A DNA stretch of 64,000 nucleotides from Beta vulgaris subsp. vulgaris (Eukaryota > Streptophyta > Magnoliopsida > Caryophyllales > Amaranthaceae): contig NC_079209.1 in assembly GCF_026745355.1 (NCBI RefSeq), positions 51,195,585 through 51,259,584 on the forward strand, given 5' to 3'. The notes beneath the pieces were generated by a model that did not search any database, had not been told where the DNA came from, and saw only the letters and a list, made by a program, of their open reading frames with translations. Both the position numbers and the translations under genes were made by a program. Within the stretch, counting starts at the first letter, position 1. Each line of letters opens with the position of its first letter. This document shows positions 43,299-57,400 of this stretch, piece by piece.

Positions 43299-46200
43299 AT
43301 GGGGAAAGAGATTCAAAAGCAGGCACAATCTGGGCAACAACAGCTAACAAACTCTTACACTGTTGAGCAACTCGTTGCTCTTAATCCTTATAATCCTGAC
43401 ATCCTTCCTGATCTCGAAAATTACGTCAATGAGCAGGTTTATTCTCTCTCTCCTCGTTAAGTTTACATCTTTGATTCTAATTAGTATTATTAATTAATTA
43501 TTGTTAGAAATACTGCACTTTTTGTTTCATGTAAATTTTAGGTTTTTTTTTTTCTTATTGTTGTAGACTGAATATTGTTCAATTCAACTATTATAATCAT
43601 ATACATTAAGTTGAATTTTCTGGAAAATTATTAGGTAAGAGAAGATGTTAAGTGGCGGGTGAATGACTTTGAAGGATAAAAATGAAGTCTGGAGTATAAT
43701 CTATGTTTGTTAATTTAAAATTTGTGATCTTCGATCGAAGTAGTATTTAGTTTTGAGACCATTGGACTCTTTGTTGGGAGACCTTTGCTGTGTTATTGGG
43801 TTTGTTTGAAGGTTTGTGATCAAAATTTGGGGTGGGATAGTCGACAGTTCGTGGGAAGCAGGAAATTAAAGTTAAAATCCTTGATATGCATGAAAACTAT
43901 TTTGCATAGGAAAACTCAATTCTAGATTGATTTTTCTTTGTTTGGTTGTAAAGAGAGTATGGAAAATGAGAGAAAGCAGAGAGAAGCTATAGCTGATCAA
44001 AAGTGGAATAATGGAGAATGAGTGAGTATTCACGCCATGGTTGAAGAGAGAAAAATGGTATTTTTTGTCATGTGAGGTGGATGAAGCTTTTGATAATGAT
44101 GGAAAGTGCGTCTTCACTTACGTCATGAGGGAAAGTTATTTTCTGCCATTGGAAAACAAAAGTTCAAAGCATACTTTCCTTTCTCAAATTCTACCCAAAC
44201 CAAACAAGGCAAACTATGGAAACAGTTTTCTAAGAAAGCACTTTCCTCCTAATCAATTACACCCTAAAGCCTCTAACTAAGTCATTTTTGCCTCTAAGCA
44301 ATGTGTATTCTCTATTGTTTAATCTTGCATTTTTTTTCACTGAATGTATCAGGTTATGACTGGATCGTATAGTCTTGACACCAATCTTTGTCTTCTTCGG
44401 CTCTACCAGGTATTACCCGTGATAGGTTCATAAGATTCCATAAAAACCTTGATATCATTTTGGTACTTTTTTTTGAATTGACCATTGTCGTTGAAGCAAT
44501 TTTTTTTGTATTTGGTTCTTTTAACGAATCTGATTATATTTTTAATGCAGTTTGAACCAGAGAGGATGAGCACCCAGATTATTGCCCGCATTTTGATCAA
44601 GGTTTGATTCCTGCATTCTGTTTATTTCGTTTTTTCAATGCGGTCTAGACGAGGCTTGTTATTTCAGTGATCTTTACGGCTTTATTTTGTTGATAAATTA
44701 TTTTTCTATTTGCTTGTTTGTCCTACTTAGGCACTCATGGCAATGCCAGCTCCTGATTTCAGCCTTTGCCTCTTCTTGATTCCTGAACGAGTGGTATGTT
44801 TTTTTTGCCCCTTCCCCTTTTAATGTATGTACAGTGTAAATATCTTCTGTATAAACACCTATGCCTTGGCAAATGAGAACTATTCTTGAATTCTGAGTTT
44901 TCAAACCTTTTTTGTGGCAACTATTTGTTGGATCGTTGATTATTAGGAGTTGAAGAATGTGGATTTTTAATTTGGTGACTGAAGAAGTGTGGGCTAATTA
45001 GAAAAGTGGGAATTCGATAAGCTGAGATAAATTTTATGTAGAAAATCTTGGAGCTTGGAGCGTCTTGACCTTTGGATTTATTATGTATTGGGGTTACCTC
45101 TTAAGCTAGGTAGGTGTTGGGGTTCCATCGTCTACACTCTACACTTTGGCTATTTTAGTTTTTAGGATCATGACGAGGTCTTAATTTTGAAAAAATGGTG
45201 CATTTAGAATATCGTATACTTATTGACAGAATACATTTTGATTGTAGACTAGGGCCAAGTTTCTGTTTACCTTTGTAAAATTATGATTGCCCAGACTGGG
45301 CTGATGGTGCTTCCTATAGTAAGTATTGTAGGCTTGTTTTGTGTAGGGGGATTCCGTTTACTGTTGTAGAACATACTTCACTGTAAAGTTTGCGTGAAAG
45401 CATTACTATATTATTTGGTTTAAAAAACAAAATAAGTAGTTCCTAATCTCCAGACTGTTTTCAAGTATTTTTCAGTTTCTTATTCTTCCTTGCACTTGAG
45501 CAGTAGGAGTTAGGAAGACTGCAGAAACAGACATCTGGGAGCTTTAGGGCCTTTCACTTAGATGTACTAGGCTTGCTACAAGGATAAACTTGCACATTAA
45601 AAGCAAATACTTGTATGCTTCTCAAACCTATTGTGGGATGCAGTGACTTGTCTAAGCGATGACTTCACCTTCTAATGGGTAAACTTTTATCTCAAGGTTG
45701 CACAAGAGACATATTTTAACAAGTCGAGCTCTGGAATTCTGGATAATGGCTTGTGAAGTGGATTTGTTCATAGACTAATTACTGAAACATAGTTTGCTGG
45801 ATAAAATAATTATACTCATGGTGGTGTTAAAAGCTTTAGAACCAATTTCTTCTTGTGGAGAAAATGTAAGTGAATCTTAATGGTGGCAATGGTTTACACA
45901 AGCTAGTGTCTTTGAAAATTTCCAATATAAATGGGTATGGTAATCAAGAATGTAAACTTTTATTTGAATGTCCTACAAATTTTTTTCTAAGCACTAAACA
46001 TACAAGATAATGCTTCTGCAGTAGGAATTGCCTATTTTTCTAAATTTGTGTTGAAAACAGTAGTTATCCGTGCAGCAATCAAACAATAGAATAATTGTAC
46101 ACTACCAGATACAGTTATTTTAGAAATAATCCTGGTAAGAATCCCCAAGCTCTTGATACTGATTCCACTAATTGATGCACTTATTCCAATACATGTATAG

Positions 46201-48031
46201 ATACTGCCTCATGCAGGTTTTGTAGAGATTGAAGATATACTGCCTTTTTTTTTGTTTCGACTTGCCAGATATACAAACTTTCCCCTGATTGGACTGGAGA
46301 ATTAGCAGTCACTTATTATACCAAATGGCTGTTACAGAGTATAAGATCTCTGATGATTTGACCGTGTGCTTTATCTTATTTGCTTTTATTATTGACTATG
46401 TTTTTTTCTGCCTGTTTCATGTGTATTTTTTATCAGCAAATGGAAGAGCAGTTCAAGACATTGATTGTTCTCTCTCATTACTTGGAGGTATAGTACATGC
46501 ATTTACTTTGAAACACTGAAACATGGGTAGAATGCATGGGATGCGGATAGCTGATACATTTCCTTGCCTGCAGACTGCTAGATTTCGTCAATTTTGGGAA
46601 GAAGCAGCCAAGAATCGCCACATTCTTGAAGCAGTTCCTGGTAAATAGTCTCTGCAGATATGTTAGTAAATTGGTACTTATAGTAATATCAAATGCAATT
46701 AATCGAAGAGATTTACTCATACTTGTCGTTGGTGAAGCTGAATTTTATGGCTTTTGCATGTCTAAATATATGCATTGAACAAAATGGCTATTTTGAGTTT
46801 CCTTGGGGGATGGGTCGGGTGAATGGTTTTTTTGTGATGGTTCAGATCATTTGGCTGATGTGTGTTTTAGAAGACATTAACATGTAACACTGTTATGGCA
46901 TGCTACTTACTGTGCTACTGATGTGGAAGGTGCCTTGTGCTTAAATGAGTGATGGAAGGTGGTCATTAATTTATGGCTTCATGCATCTTGGAAAAGCATA
47001 TAGTCCCCCGCCGCCTTAGAGGATCAGGATATCTTTCTTCCATGGCTGAGCGAAACATGTGCTTAGGAGATAGCTGTCAATGTGTGGATTCTTGAGATGA
47101 GAGTAATTGTGGTGTTACCCTCTGTGGCATCCTGGAGTGGAGGGGCTCACTTTGTTGGAAGGAATGAGCTACCTAAACTTGATTACTCTGTCTTCAGGAG
47201 GCCCGAAATGCTTAACTTAGGTAATAGCTTTTTAGGGTAGATTTGAATAGATCCCCTTGCGGCTCTTGGAAAACATGTTGCACTCAGTCGAATGCCCTAC
47301 GGATTCCTAGTGTGGATGCACTCCATGTCTCCACCTAATATCGTGGCATCTTCTCTCTTGAGGGGCTTTAACCTTAACCGCTGGCTGCTGGGCCAAGGAC
47401 TTTTGGCTTTGTGTATTATACTATTATTCTTTGTGCTTTTCCTCTTTCCGGGATTGGTTCCTGACAATCATATTATTGCAGGTTTTGAGCAAGCAATCCA
47501 GTCCTATGCAGTTCATATTCTCTCACTAACTTGTCAACAGGTGCCCAGGGCTGTGCTTGCTGAGGTATGCAGTCAATTCTGTCAACTCTGTAAAAGCTTC
47601 TTAGCAAATTTTTCTTAATACATAATGAATGACCGACTCTATGAAGTGCATTGCACAATGAGAAATTCATTTGGGTATTATCAATATTTGTCCGTGTTAA
47701 TAAGAAACTATACATAATTTGATACGTCCGTTAAGCAGCTTAATCCATTGCAAGTTACTTTGCGTTGCCATCAAGATCCTTTTGACGATTTAATGTAATA
47801 TTTGACTATCTACTTGCAATTTTCCAGGCTATTAACACAGAAGGTCTGGCCCTTGACAAGTTCTTGGAGCACCAAGTGGCAGAATGTGGATGGCTTCTCG
47901 AAAAGAGCTCCGCTAAGGGGCAAACGATTATCCTCCCGCGCAATGAATTTAACCATCCAGAGTTGAAAAAAAATGCTGCGGATAGCATACAGCTGGAGCA
48001 CATCACTCGTATCTTCCCTATCCTTGGTTGA
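43299..48031 (+). CDS. TIF3K1: eukaryotic translation initiation factor 3 subunit k, 8 exons, 237 aa
   Basis: Exons: 43299-43436, 44353-44409, 44551-44601, 44731-44793, 46437-46487, 46574-46640, 47482-47564, 47828-48031. All are GT-AG and join in frame to 237 residues (plant eIF3k proteins are about 225-240). It starts MGKEIQKQAQSGQQQ and has YTVEQLVALNPYNPDILPDL, then LCLLRLYQFEPERMS, the HAM/PCI-like helical region (FRQFWEEAAKNRHIL), a winged-helix-like C-terminus (IILPRNEFNHPELKKN) and ends RIFPILG. eIF3k is a non-essential subunit of the eIF3 scaffold that binds eIF3l in the cytosol. The telo-box in the leader fits co-regulation with other translation genes. The 1.6-kb intron 4 shows nothing unusual. 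Confidence 0.96.
46985..47190 (+). repeat. dispersed repeat in eIF3k intron 6 (relative of 60880-61660)
   Basis: GAGCGAAACATGTGCTTA, ATGTGTGGATTCTTGAGATG, AGAGTAATTGTGGTGTTA and CACTTTGTTGGAAGGAATGA match in order the flanks of the TIR element at 60,972-61,589, but without it. This copy therefore preserves the empty target site. Confidence 0.7.
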
Positions 48032-48531
48032 ACTCTAAAACATTAGTTGTTAAGAGGATTTGAGAATGGATGACAATTTCTTTTACCTGAGAAAGCTCTG
48101 ATGATGGTCGTCTTTTATTATTGAAAGTTGCTGAATGCTTCATGTACCGAGAAAGTGTCTCAAATTTTGAATTTATCCTACCTTCTTAGTTGTTTCACTT
48201 TATGACTTTATGTATTGGCTAAGCTTCTGGTAATCAGTGACCATCTGAGATCGGTAATCGAGTTTGTTCTTGACAGTAAAACTTGGAAGCACGGTATAAA
48301 CGGGGTCATGGGGTGCTTATTTGCATCCAAGGTACAAACAGTCATGTTCTCATGGGGCTTTCTCAATGTAAACCTTTGAAAGGATCTCTTTATTTTTTAT
48401 TTGTTTAGGCTAGGAAGAGTTATTCCATCATCCAGATGTTTAGCATTAAGTGAACATAAGGTCTACAGATGAGGCTAATTTATGCAAGCTTTTCTAATGG
48501 AGAAATTGCAAAATTATATATACTTTTGACG

Positions 48532-49135
48532 TAAAATTTAGGCAAAATTGGCATCAACATCAAGAAATATGGCGTCGGTGCACCAAATAGCTCCAACTAC
48601 GACTTATGGCAAGAACATAGCAAAGTACGAACTTGGGTGCAATCCGTACCATAAATGAGGTCGGTGATCTTAATTATCACGGGTTGCAAGTCGAGTGGTA
48701 GATATTGGGCAGTCATAGAAGGGTTTTTCTTGATTGTGGTTGAACTTCCAAGTAGTTTGGACTACTACAGATAATCGATGTCGACTAGTAAACCCTACCA
48801 TTATCTACACTGGTTTCTGAATTCTTCTTGAACCTTGAAGATGAAGCTGAGCTCATTATTGTTATGTGGATTTTACTTTTTAAAATTTAGCATTCATTTG
48901 GGAAGAAAAAGGAAATTTGGTGATGTAAGAGGGAATTTGGGGAAGAAAGTCTTTGTGTTCAGTTAAGGAAGGAGAAAATGAAGGCAAGTGCCTTTTTTTT
49001 TGTTTAAGTACAAAAATTAGGGTTAAAAAGAAGAAAATAAGAAAGGGGGTGTTCTGGCTATAAGCCGTAGTTGGGGCTGTTTGGTGCACCCGCGCTATAA
49101 TTCATGGTGTTGAGGCCAATTTTGTCTAAAATTTA
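48532..49135. mobile_element. long-TIR non-autonomous element, ~600 bp
   Basis: TAAAATTTAGGCAAAATTGG at the left and CCAATTTTGTCTAAAATTTA at the right are inverted. The arms continue through CATCAACATCAAGAAATATG / ATTCATGGTGTTGAGG, GGTGCACCAAATAGCTCCAA / TTGGGGCTGTTTGGTGCACC and ACTACGACTTATGGCAAGAA / CTGGCTATAAGCCGTAGT, about 85 bases each. The 69-codon frame on the minus strand inside is compositional. No transposase. A solo-end relative sits in the P450 intron at 24,886-24,990. Confidence 0.75.
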
Positions 49136-51420
49136 TGACAACGTGCTTTTAATAGGATAAAATTAATTTTGAAGAGAGAAAGGATTTTGTCAACTCAGCT
49201 TGTGATAAATCTGTATCCATCCCATAAATTAACATGTCATACACATATAGACAAATTTTGAGACCATTATTATTGCCATCAAATTTGCTACAGGCATACT
49301 TGTTTGAATTGTTTGTGCATTCATGCCTAGAAGATCATCTTTGAGACCCTTATTTACTACAAAAATTCTAACAATCCAAAAGCAATATTTCGAACCTACA
49401 CTTGAGCACGGGTTGCATGGAATCTACTTTCGAGATACAAAGAACAATACAACAAAGTTCTTGCTCACTAAGAACAAATGTATTGTGGAATTTGTGATAA
49501 AGAATAACTAGATTTGATGAATATTCAATCTTCTTGTGCAAAGGATGAGAGGAATATTTTCTTTATATAATTCATAAATGAGAGATGTCACATATATATA
49601 TAGAGTCCAAAACATTCTTCGAGATATCGTCAAAAAAGCAATAACCTCTCGAAGTATCAAGCATCGTTTCGCGAAAAACTAGAAACTAGCAACGTGGAGC
49701 TTGCGTTCCCCTATGGAGCGGGAGCTCCACTAGATGTTTTCCTCATCTTTTGCTTGTTTCCTTTCGAACCAGAGCGAACGCTCTAACATCAAAGCACTCA
49801 CCATATCGAAAAGTCTCTATATCCTACATTGTTCAAATCCTAACACTTTAACCAAACTTAGACAAAAGTAACATGAATCAAATCATACCAATACTCTATA
49901 TCTCCACCAACAACCACCATTCCCAATGCAAATCTAACCGCTAGCTCTTATAGCACAAACCTAGTGCCACCAACAGCGCCAACCTTTTCAGGCCACTACC
50001 AACTTGTAAGGAAACAATATTTTCCCTTGAGTTATATATAACCTAATAATTACATTAGTGGGCTCTAATGTTTACACCAAAATACACATAATAAATGAGC
50101 TCAATACTACTAACTACAACACAGAGAATTAATCTCAATACAAGTTATCTATATCTATATATTTAAAACCCAAGACAAACAAATCTCATGTTGCCACATG
50201 TACTTTCCCGTCCCCCACACAAGTAATTTGACATTAAGCAATAAAAATGTTTGTTTCAAGACTTGAACTCATAACCTCTCATTTGATATGCTAATACACT
50301 AACCAACTACACTACAATACTCATGTTGGTCTTTGTAAGGAAAAATGCATTTAAAGACAATATACTATTTCTATTTTTGAAGACTTCAAATGCACGTTGG
50401 TAAATAATTCGGGAGATATCGCTTGGGATAAGAACTAATTGTAAAATCATAACTAATGTTTAGAGAGAGAGGGGACGACCATCTATGCTAATTTTCTCCT
50501 CCAATATTTATGTACGACCTACTACATGAAAGCAAGGTAGAGGGGTCTTTCTTATAAAGGTTAATCATAGTAGACGATAGACATACATTATGCATGCAAG
50601 ACAATCACATCCATGGCTAATAACCAATTATCCTATTACAATTTGGATATAAGTTAAACATATTTTTTATGATTTGATCCGAAAATGACAAATTGACTCC
50701 AACTCAATTTAGAAAGTCTTAATGTATATTTTATTAATATCCAACCATTATGATTTTACTAATATATAATGAGAGATATCTAAAATCAAATATGTATATT
50801 GACGTGCACAGTTAGAACAGACACATTGTGTAAAAAATTTCCGTCATAAGGGAAGGTAATTTTTTTTTTTTTGTTCTTTGACATTTGATGAGTAAAAAAA
50901 TATATATATATAATTTTCCTTTTCCTTGAAATTCACAAAATATAAAAGTTTATTGCTAAAGTAAAAAATTAACATAGCCATGCAAGTGCGCCAAAATCGG
51001 TGAAGCTACAAAAAAATGGTCCTAAATTCATGTCTAACATTCACATAGACACTCTCTCTCTCTCCTCTTTCTCTCTAACTGTTTCAGTTTCTTCCTTCAA
51101 CGAAAATTACTTAAAAATGAAAATGTTTTCTTCCCCAGATATCCATAAATTGATCTCCAATCCTCCATAAAATTAACTCAAATCAATATATTAGAATTGG
51201 ATTATACCCAATTTAATTTGATCCAACAACATGTTCTGAACAAAAAAGAACAAATTTTTTAAAAAAATTTCCTTTTAATCCTTAATTGATTTTGATGAGA
51301 GGCCGAAAAAGGGAAAGAAAATAACATCTATGAAGATAAAGAGGATAAAGGAGCAGATGCAGTTAGTAAAGCAAAATCAAAAGCAGGGTTGCCATTTTTC
51401 CAGAATTTATTTCAGATGGA
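49136..51420. other. intergenic; a tRNA-like (SINE-type) patch at 50225-50330
   Basis: No gene. On the minus strand of 50,225-50,330, TAGTTGGTTAGTGTA and TTATGAGTTCAAGTCTTG resemble tRNA A and B boxes at tRNA-like spacing, followed by an A/T-rich tail, so this may be a SINE or a SINE-carrying Helitron. From 51,050 a CT-rich tract (51,052-51,077) marks the probable leader of the next gene. Confidence 0.4.
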
Positions 51421-54400
51421 ATGGCAGATCTTGTTAGTTATGGCCATTCTGACCGTGATGTTGATCAAGTAATTGCCTTTTTATTTATATTTTTGTGTCT
51501 TCTTAAGATGATTTTTTTTATATATACGGAAAGAAAAACTAGGACAAGACTCCTAATCTGAAGTCGACCTAAAACATCCTTACAGATGATACGAGGATAT
51601 TCAAAAGAGTAAAGAGGAAAGTGGTAGATAAAGCTTATTGGCCCCTTGTCCTTGATTAAACATGATATTGGCTATTTAATTCTCTTTTTGTTTGGTTTTT
51701 AAGAAAGCATGAAATTATGTTATGTGTTGTTAGGAAAGTGATAATTGTATAATGTTTTATGTTGTTTTAGATTGTTAGGTGTAATTGTTATACCATAATT
51801 TATGGCGTAATAATTTAAAATTTATAGCTTCTGTTGTTAGAAAAACTCAAATGAAATGAAATAAATGGTAAAATTACATTAAATCAATGTCGTTATTTGT
51901 CTAGTCCCTATTATTTTTGTTGGAGTTTATAATTATGTATGTGTGATACTTTGTTATATAATTAGTTATGGTGTAACATATTACATCCAAGACGTACTTT
52001 AAAAGTATTAGATGTATGAGTGTGACATCTTATATATCTCTCACTAGTTATATCATGTGAATAAAATCCTTTAATAAGGTCTAAAATAGATTGATGATAA
52101 ATCGCTAATTAATAGTAGGCACTCTGTCCATTATCAACCATAGTTTTTTTTAAAAGGTTACTTTTTTTTGAATTTCTTTTATTTAATGAAAATATAAAAA
52201 AACAACCTTTTTGTCAAAAAGTAGGATTTTGATCTATGCCAAAAAGTAAAGTTTGCATCGATTAGTATGTTTCCCTCAGCTTCTTCTCCCCAAAATGCAA
52301 CTAATTATTTAGAGGAATTCCTATTTGTGAGTTTAATCCACTGGTTAATTATAAATCGACCCCTAATTATTTGTTTGAGAACTTGTCATCTATAAATTAA
52401 CCTCTATTTATTTGTGTTAATATGTTGAAATTACAAAATTGACTCTCATAGTGTGCAAACTGCACACTATCGATTAGCGTTTTATCATTCCTCGTCTAAA
52501 TGTGCACATCAACATTTTAACATGTTTTTTAACCTTTTGTTATTCAAATAAGATAATATTCTTTTCAGATAATCTGAACTCTCTAATTGATAAGATAGGA
52601 TAAATTATGAGTGTAGGTGGCTAATTTGGTTTTCAACATTTGTAGGCACTCATTACTTTGAAGAAAGGTACTCAATTAATCAAGTACAGCAGAAAAGGGA
52701 AACCCAAATTTTGCCCATTCAGACTTTCTCCGGTGCTTATTCTATTTTCTTATCCTTAATCTACAAAATTGTTCTATTATTTACATTGAAGTGTTTTCTA
52801 TGTATATATATATGTATATATATGTATATATGTATATATATATATGTATATAACTGAATTAACTGAGGGTAGCGCACTGTGTGCTCGAATTTCGACTCGA
52901 ATTTCGTGCCATGTAACATTGCTTTGCCTATACCCCTGTCCAAGTCTAGCTTCGTCCTTAATGTAACATACTCTTTTATTTATAAGAGATCTTGCTAATT
53001 AGTATGTATGAAAATATACAGGATGAGACGACTCTAATTTGGTTATCACATGGAGAAGAAAGAAATTTAAAGTTATCTTTAGTCTCAAGAATCATCCAAG
53101 GCCAAAGAACTGTGAGATAAACTACGAAATAACTACTTATCTCTTTTTGTTCCCTATTTTTATGAAGTATATAGTCATTGGAAGTCTAGTTGAGATACAT
53201 TTATATTTCTAAACTTGATTTCAATTTTATTTTATAGGCTGTGTTTCGTAGATTCTTGCGTCCCGAGAAGGATTACTTGTCATTTTCACTTATATATAAT
53301 AACGGCGATAGGTCCCTTGACTTGGTTAGTAACAATTTCAACGTTTCACTTTTTTTTTTTTTTTTTTGCCATTTACTCATGATTTTTAGTAGTTGATCCA
53401 CTTCTTAGCAAAAAGAAATAGATATGTGGATCATAGAAGGGAAGAATATTATATTGAATTAAATGTTGTGGGCCAAGAAAAGTAGAGATCGAGAAAAAGA
53501 CTTTATTTTCTATTTCTCATCCTGAATCACACCATCTATGCTAGATTTGTAAAGACAAAGCTGAGGCAGAAGTTTGGCTCGCGGGTCTTAAGGCTTTAGT
53601 TGGCCAGCAACGAAATAGACGCACAAGAAGTGAAATAGTTGAAGTAAGTACACATGTGGCTATTTTTCGATGCATACATTTTGGTTATTTTATATCTTTA
53701 TCAACTAATATTGGCAAACATGATTAGTTTTTAGAGCTTTACAACAATTTATGTTTGTTGGTTAATCAGGTAAATGAAGGTGAATATGGTCAAAATGGTC
53801 GTCCATCTGGTGGTGCTCTAGAGTTTACTTCCAACACGCGTGGTAGAACATCTGTTGATTTTGGTTCTTTAGGATCAGATGTTGGGTCTGAGCAGGCAAA
53901 TATGCAACCAAGAGGAAGCACAGGAGACGGTTTTCGACTTAGCGCAGATGGTTTTCGAAGTAGTGTTTCGAGCGCTCCTAGTTGTTCAAGCCAAGGTTCA
54001 GGACCAGATGACATTGAGTCACTAGGAGATGTTTATGTTTGGGGCGAACTTTGGTCTGATGGAGGTGGTATAACAGATGGTTCTGGCAACTCATTAAGCA
54101 CTAGTAAAACCGATGTTTTAACTCCAAAACCCTTAGAATCAAACGTAGTTCTTGATGTTCATCAAATAGCTTGTGGGGCCCGCCATGTCGCTCTTGTAAC
54201 TAGACAAGGTGAGGTTTTCAGTTGGGGTGAAGAATCCGGAGGAAGACTTGGTCATGGGATTGATAGAGATTTTACTCGTCCTCGCCTTGTTGATTTTCTT
54301 GCTGTTACTAATGTAGACTTTGTTGCATGTGGTGAGTACCATTCATGCTCAGTGTCAACATCGGGTGATTTATTCACATGGGGAGATGGTATGCATCATG

Positions 54401-57400
54401 CTGGTCTATTAGGCCATGGCACTGATGCTAGTCATTGGATTCCGAAAAGAATTTCAGGTCCTTTAGAAGGTGTTCAGGTTTTCTCCATTGCTTGTGGTAC
54501 TTGGCATTCAGCATTAACAACTTGTAATGGTATACTCTTCACATTCGGTGATGGAAGTTTCGGAGTTTTAGGGCATGGTGATCGCGAGGTTGTTCCTTAT
54601 CCAAGGGAAGTTCAACAATTAAGCGGGTTAAAAACTATTAAGGTAGCATGTGGAGTTTGGCACACTGCAGCTATTGTGGAGGTTATGAGTCCTTCTGCTT
54701 CTGCTAGTGGCATTCCTTCTAGGAAATTGTTTACTTGGGGAGATGGGGACAAATATCGCTTAGGTCATGGAAGCAAAGACACATATCTGCTTCCGACGTG
54801 TGTGTCTGCGCTGATTGAATACAACTTCTCTCAAATCGCATGTGGACATGACTTTACAGTTGCGCTTACAACATCAGGCCATGTCTTCACAATGGGTAGT
54901 GCATCAAATGGACAACTTGGAAATCCACAAGCTGATGGGAAAGTACCTTGTTTAGTTCAAGAAAAACTAGTTGGTGAGTTTGTGGAAGAGATATCTTGTG
55001 GAGCACACCATGTCGCGGTCCTCACTTCAAGAAGTGAGGTATATACTTGGGGTAAAGGTGCAAATGGAAGACTTGGACATGGTGATACAGAAGACCGTAA
55101 GTCCCCAACTTTGGTAGAGGCACTTAAAGAACGACATGTAAAAAGTGTAGCATGCGGTTCAAATTTCACTGCTGTAATTTGTATCCATAAATGGGTTTCC
55201 GGAGCTGATCAGTCAGTATGCTCAGGGTGTCGCCAAGCATTTGGTTTTACAAGAAAAAGGCACAACTGTTATAATTGTGGTCTTGTACATTGTCATGCAT
55301 GTAGCTCTAAAAAAGCCGTTAGAGCCGCTCTTGCTCCTACACCAAGCAAGCCACATCGTGTTTGCGATGCTTGCTACAACAAACTTAAGGCTACTACTAC
55401 TGGAAATGTGTCTATTTTTAGCAAGAAACAAACTACTGTGCCTCGTCGTTCAATCGATAGCACCAAGGAAAGGATTGACAGGGCTGAAACAAGATCTTCT
55501 AGACTGTTATTATGCCCTACTACAGAACCAGTGAAATATCTCGAGGTTAAGAGTCAAAGGTATGGAGGTAGATTAGAATCATTTGGTATGGTTCGAGCTT
55601 CACAAGTGCCATCATTTCAACAACTTAAAGATGTTGCTTTTCCTTCTTCAACTGCTCTTCAAACTGCTTTGAGGCCTACTACACCACCTCCTCCTCCAGC
55701 ACCTCCTTTTCGTAGCAGCTCGCCTTCGCGACCATCTTCACCATATGCCAGAAGGCCAAGTCCTCCTCGCCCTGGGACTCCAGTGTTTTCAAGAGGTGTT
55801 CTTGATAGTCTCAAGAAGTCCAATGAACTTCTAAGCCAGGAAGTTTCAAAGCTTCAAAACAATGTACTATAAGATATAACCACTATTTTATACTTCATGT
55901 CATGGTAATTTATGTTACTTAGATTGCTTTGTTTTCTATTGATTTACTTTCAGCTTAAAAATCTAAAGCAAAAGTGTGATTTCCAAGATGAGGAGATTCA
56001 AAATCTACGAAAGAATGCTAAAGACAATGCTTTAATTGCGGCGGAGCAATCTTCCACGTCCAATGTTGCAGAGGAAGCTGTTAGATCTTTTATTGTTCAG
56101 GTATTTGTTCAAGTTGTCAAAATAGTATGTAAATTCATCCCTATTCAAATATTTATCCTCTATTATATATGTCCTCTATGATGTTTTATCAATTGGCAGT
56201 CCATAGAAAATTCTCCTAATAACTTATATGAAAATAGGCAATCATTGTAATCACCATGCATTTTTTATTTATAGCCCTTAATAACAATTGTGTTGACATT
56301 GATGCCCTTGACTAAGCCCCAAGAACCCACTTTTACACTTAATTCATGTGACATGGCCCTATCCGATAACTATTTGTATATCAATACTCTCGTAGATTAA
56401 TAATGTGGGACCATCCACTAACTCTTTCCACTATGAGTCTATATTATTATATTCTTACTTTTACATTATCTATCAAGAAGGATGTACTTTTAATAATTAA
56501 TTTAGGTACAACTAGACAATTTATTTCGTACAAAGCGAGTATGAGGATAAGAGATGATGGGTTTTATATCTTTCTAGTATGTTGGTACTCTTATTTGCTC
56601 TATAACCCTTAAATCATACAATAACAATATTTTGCTTGGACATACAAAAGAATATGATTATTTTCACTATATGGTAAAAAAATATCTATGTTGTTTGAAT
56701 TCGGATAATACTCATGCAAGATTCACGTATGTGTACAAGTGTTAAACTCAACTTTTTCCATGAAAAAAGTTTCTTGTGCCTAAAATGGAGAATTCAGAAG
56801 CGTTCTTAACTTCTTATCCTTTCTAGAATGTCAAATGTCCAACACTAAATACTTAAGGTAAACTGAAGAGTCCAGGTAACGTAGGTAAATTTATATACTA
56901 ACTTGTTGATAACATATGTCATCTATAGTGAATGCTTCTTACCTTATTTTATATTCATATATGTACATCCAGCTCAAGGATATGGTCAATAAGTGGTCTC
57001 TAGATGAAGCTGATCAAACTGAGAATTTGAAGGCCATGATTCTATCATTCATAGAAGCAAACCAAAATGAAGCATCCATTTCTCAAACTTCCTTAACAAC
57101 AGAACAACAACAACAAAATCTACAAAATGAAAGTAGTCAAGTTAACAAGGAAAATTCTTCTACAAATAGTCATAAGATTATATCTTTAGACCCAGCAATA
57201 ATGGCGGACTTATCAACATCTAATGATAATACAAATGATACAAGTGATAAACATGGTTCAGCTTTATTAGATGAAGTTGATGTATCTTCAAGTAAGCAAG
57301 AAGGAAATAATGGAGGAGTTGAAGCTGGTAATAATGATACATCACCTTCACCGACGACGGAGACAGCAACTAATGACAGTAGGGAAAACAGGACAACAAG

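Noticed and set aside
47292..47618. 108-codon frame overlapping eIF3k exon 7
   Set aside because: Its last part is exon 7 in frame but the upstream part is intron. The acceptor at 47,480-47,481 and family alignment show the true exon limits.
50225..50330. Genuine tRNA gene on the minus strand
   Set aside because: Box-like motifs are present but no cloverleaf acceptor stem or anticodon arm could be drawn. A SINE-type remnant is likelier.
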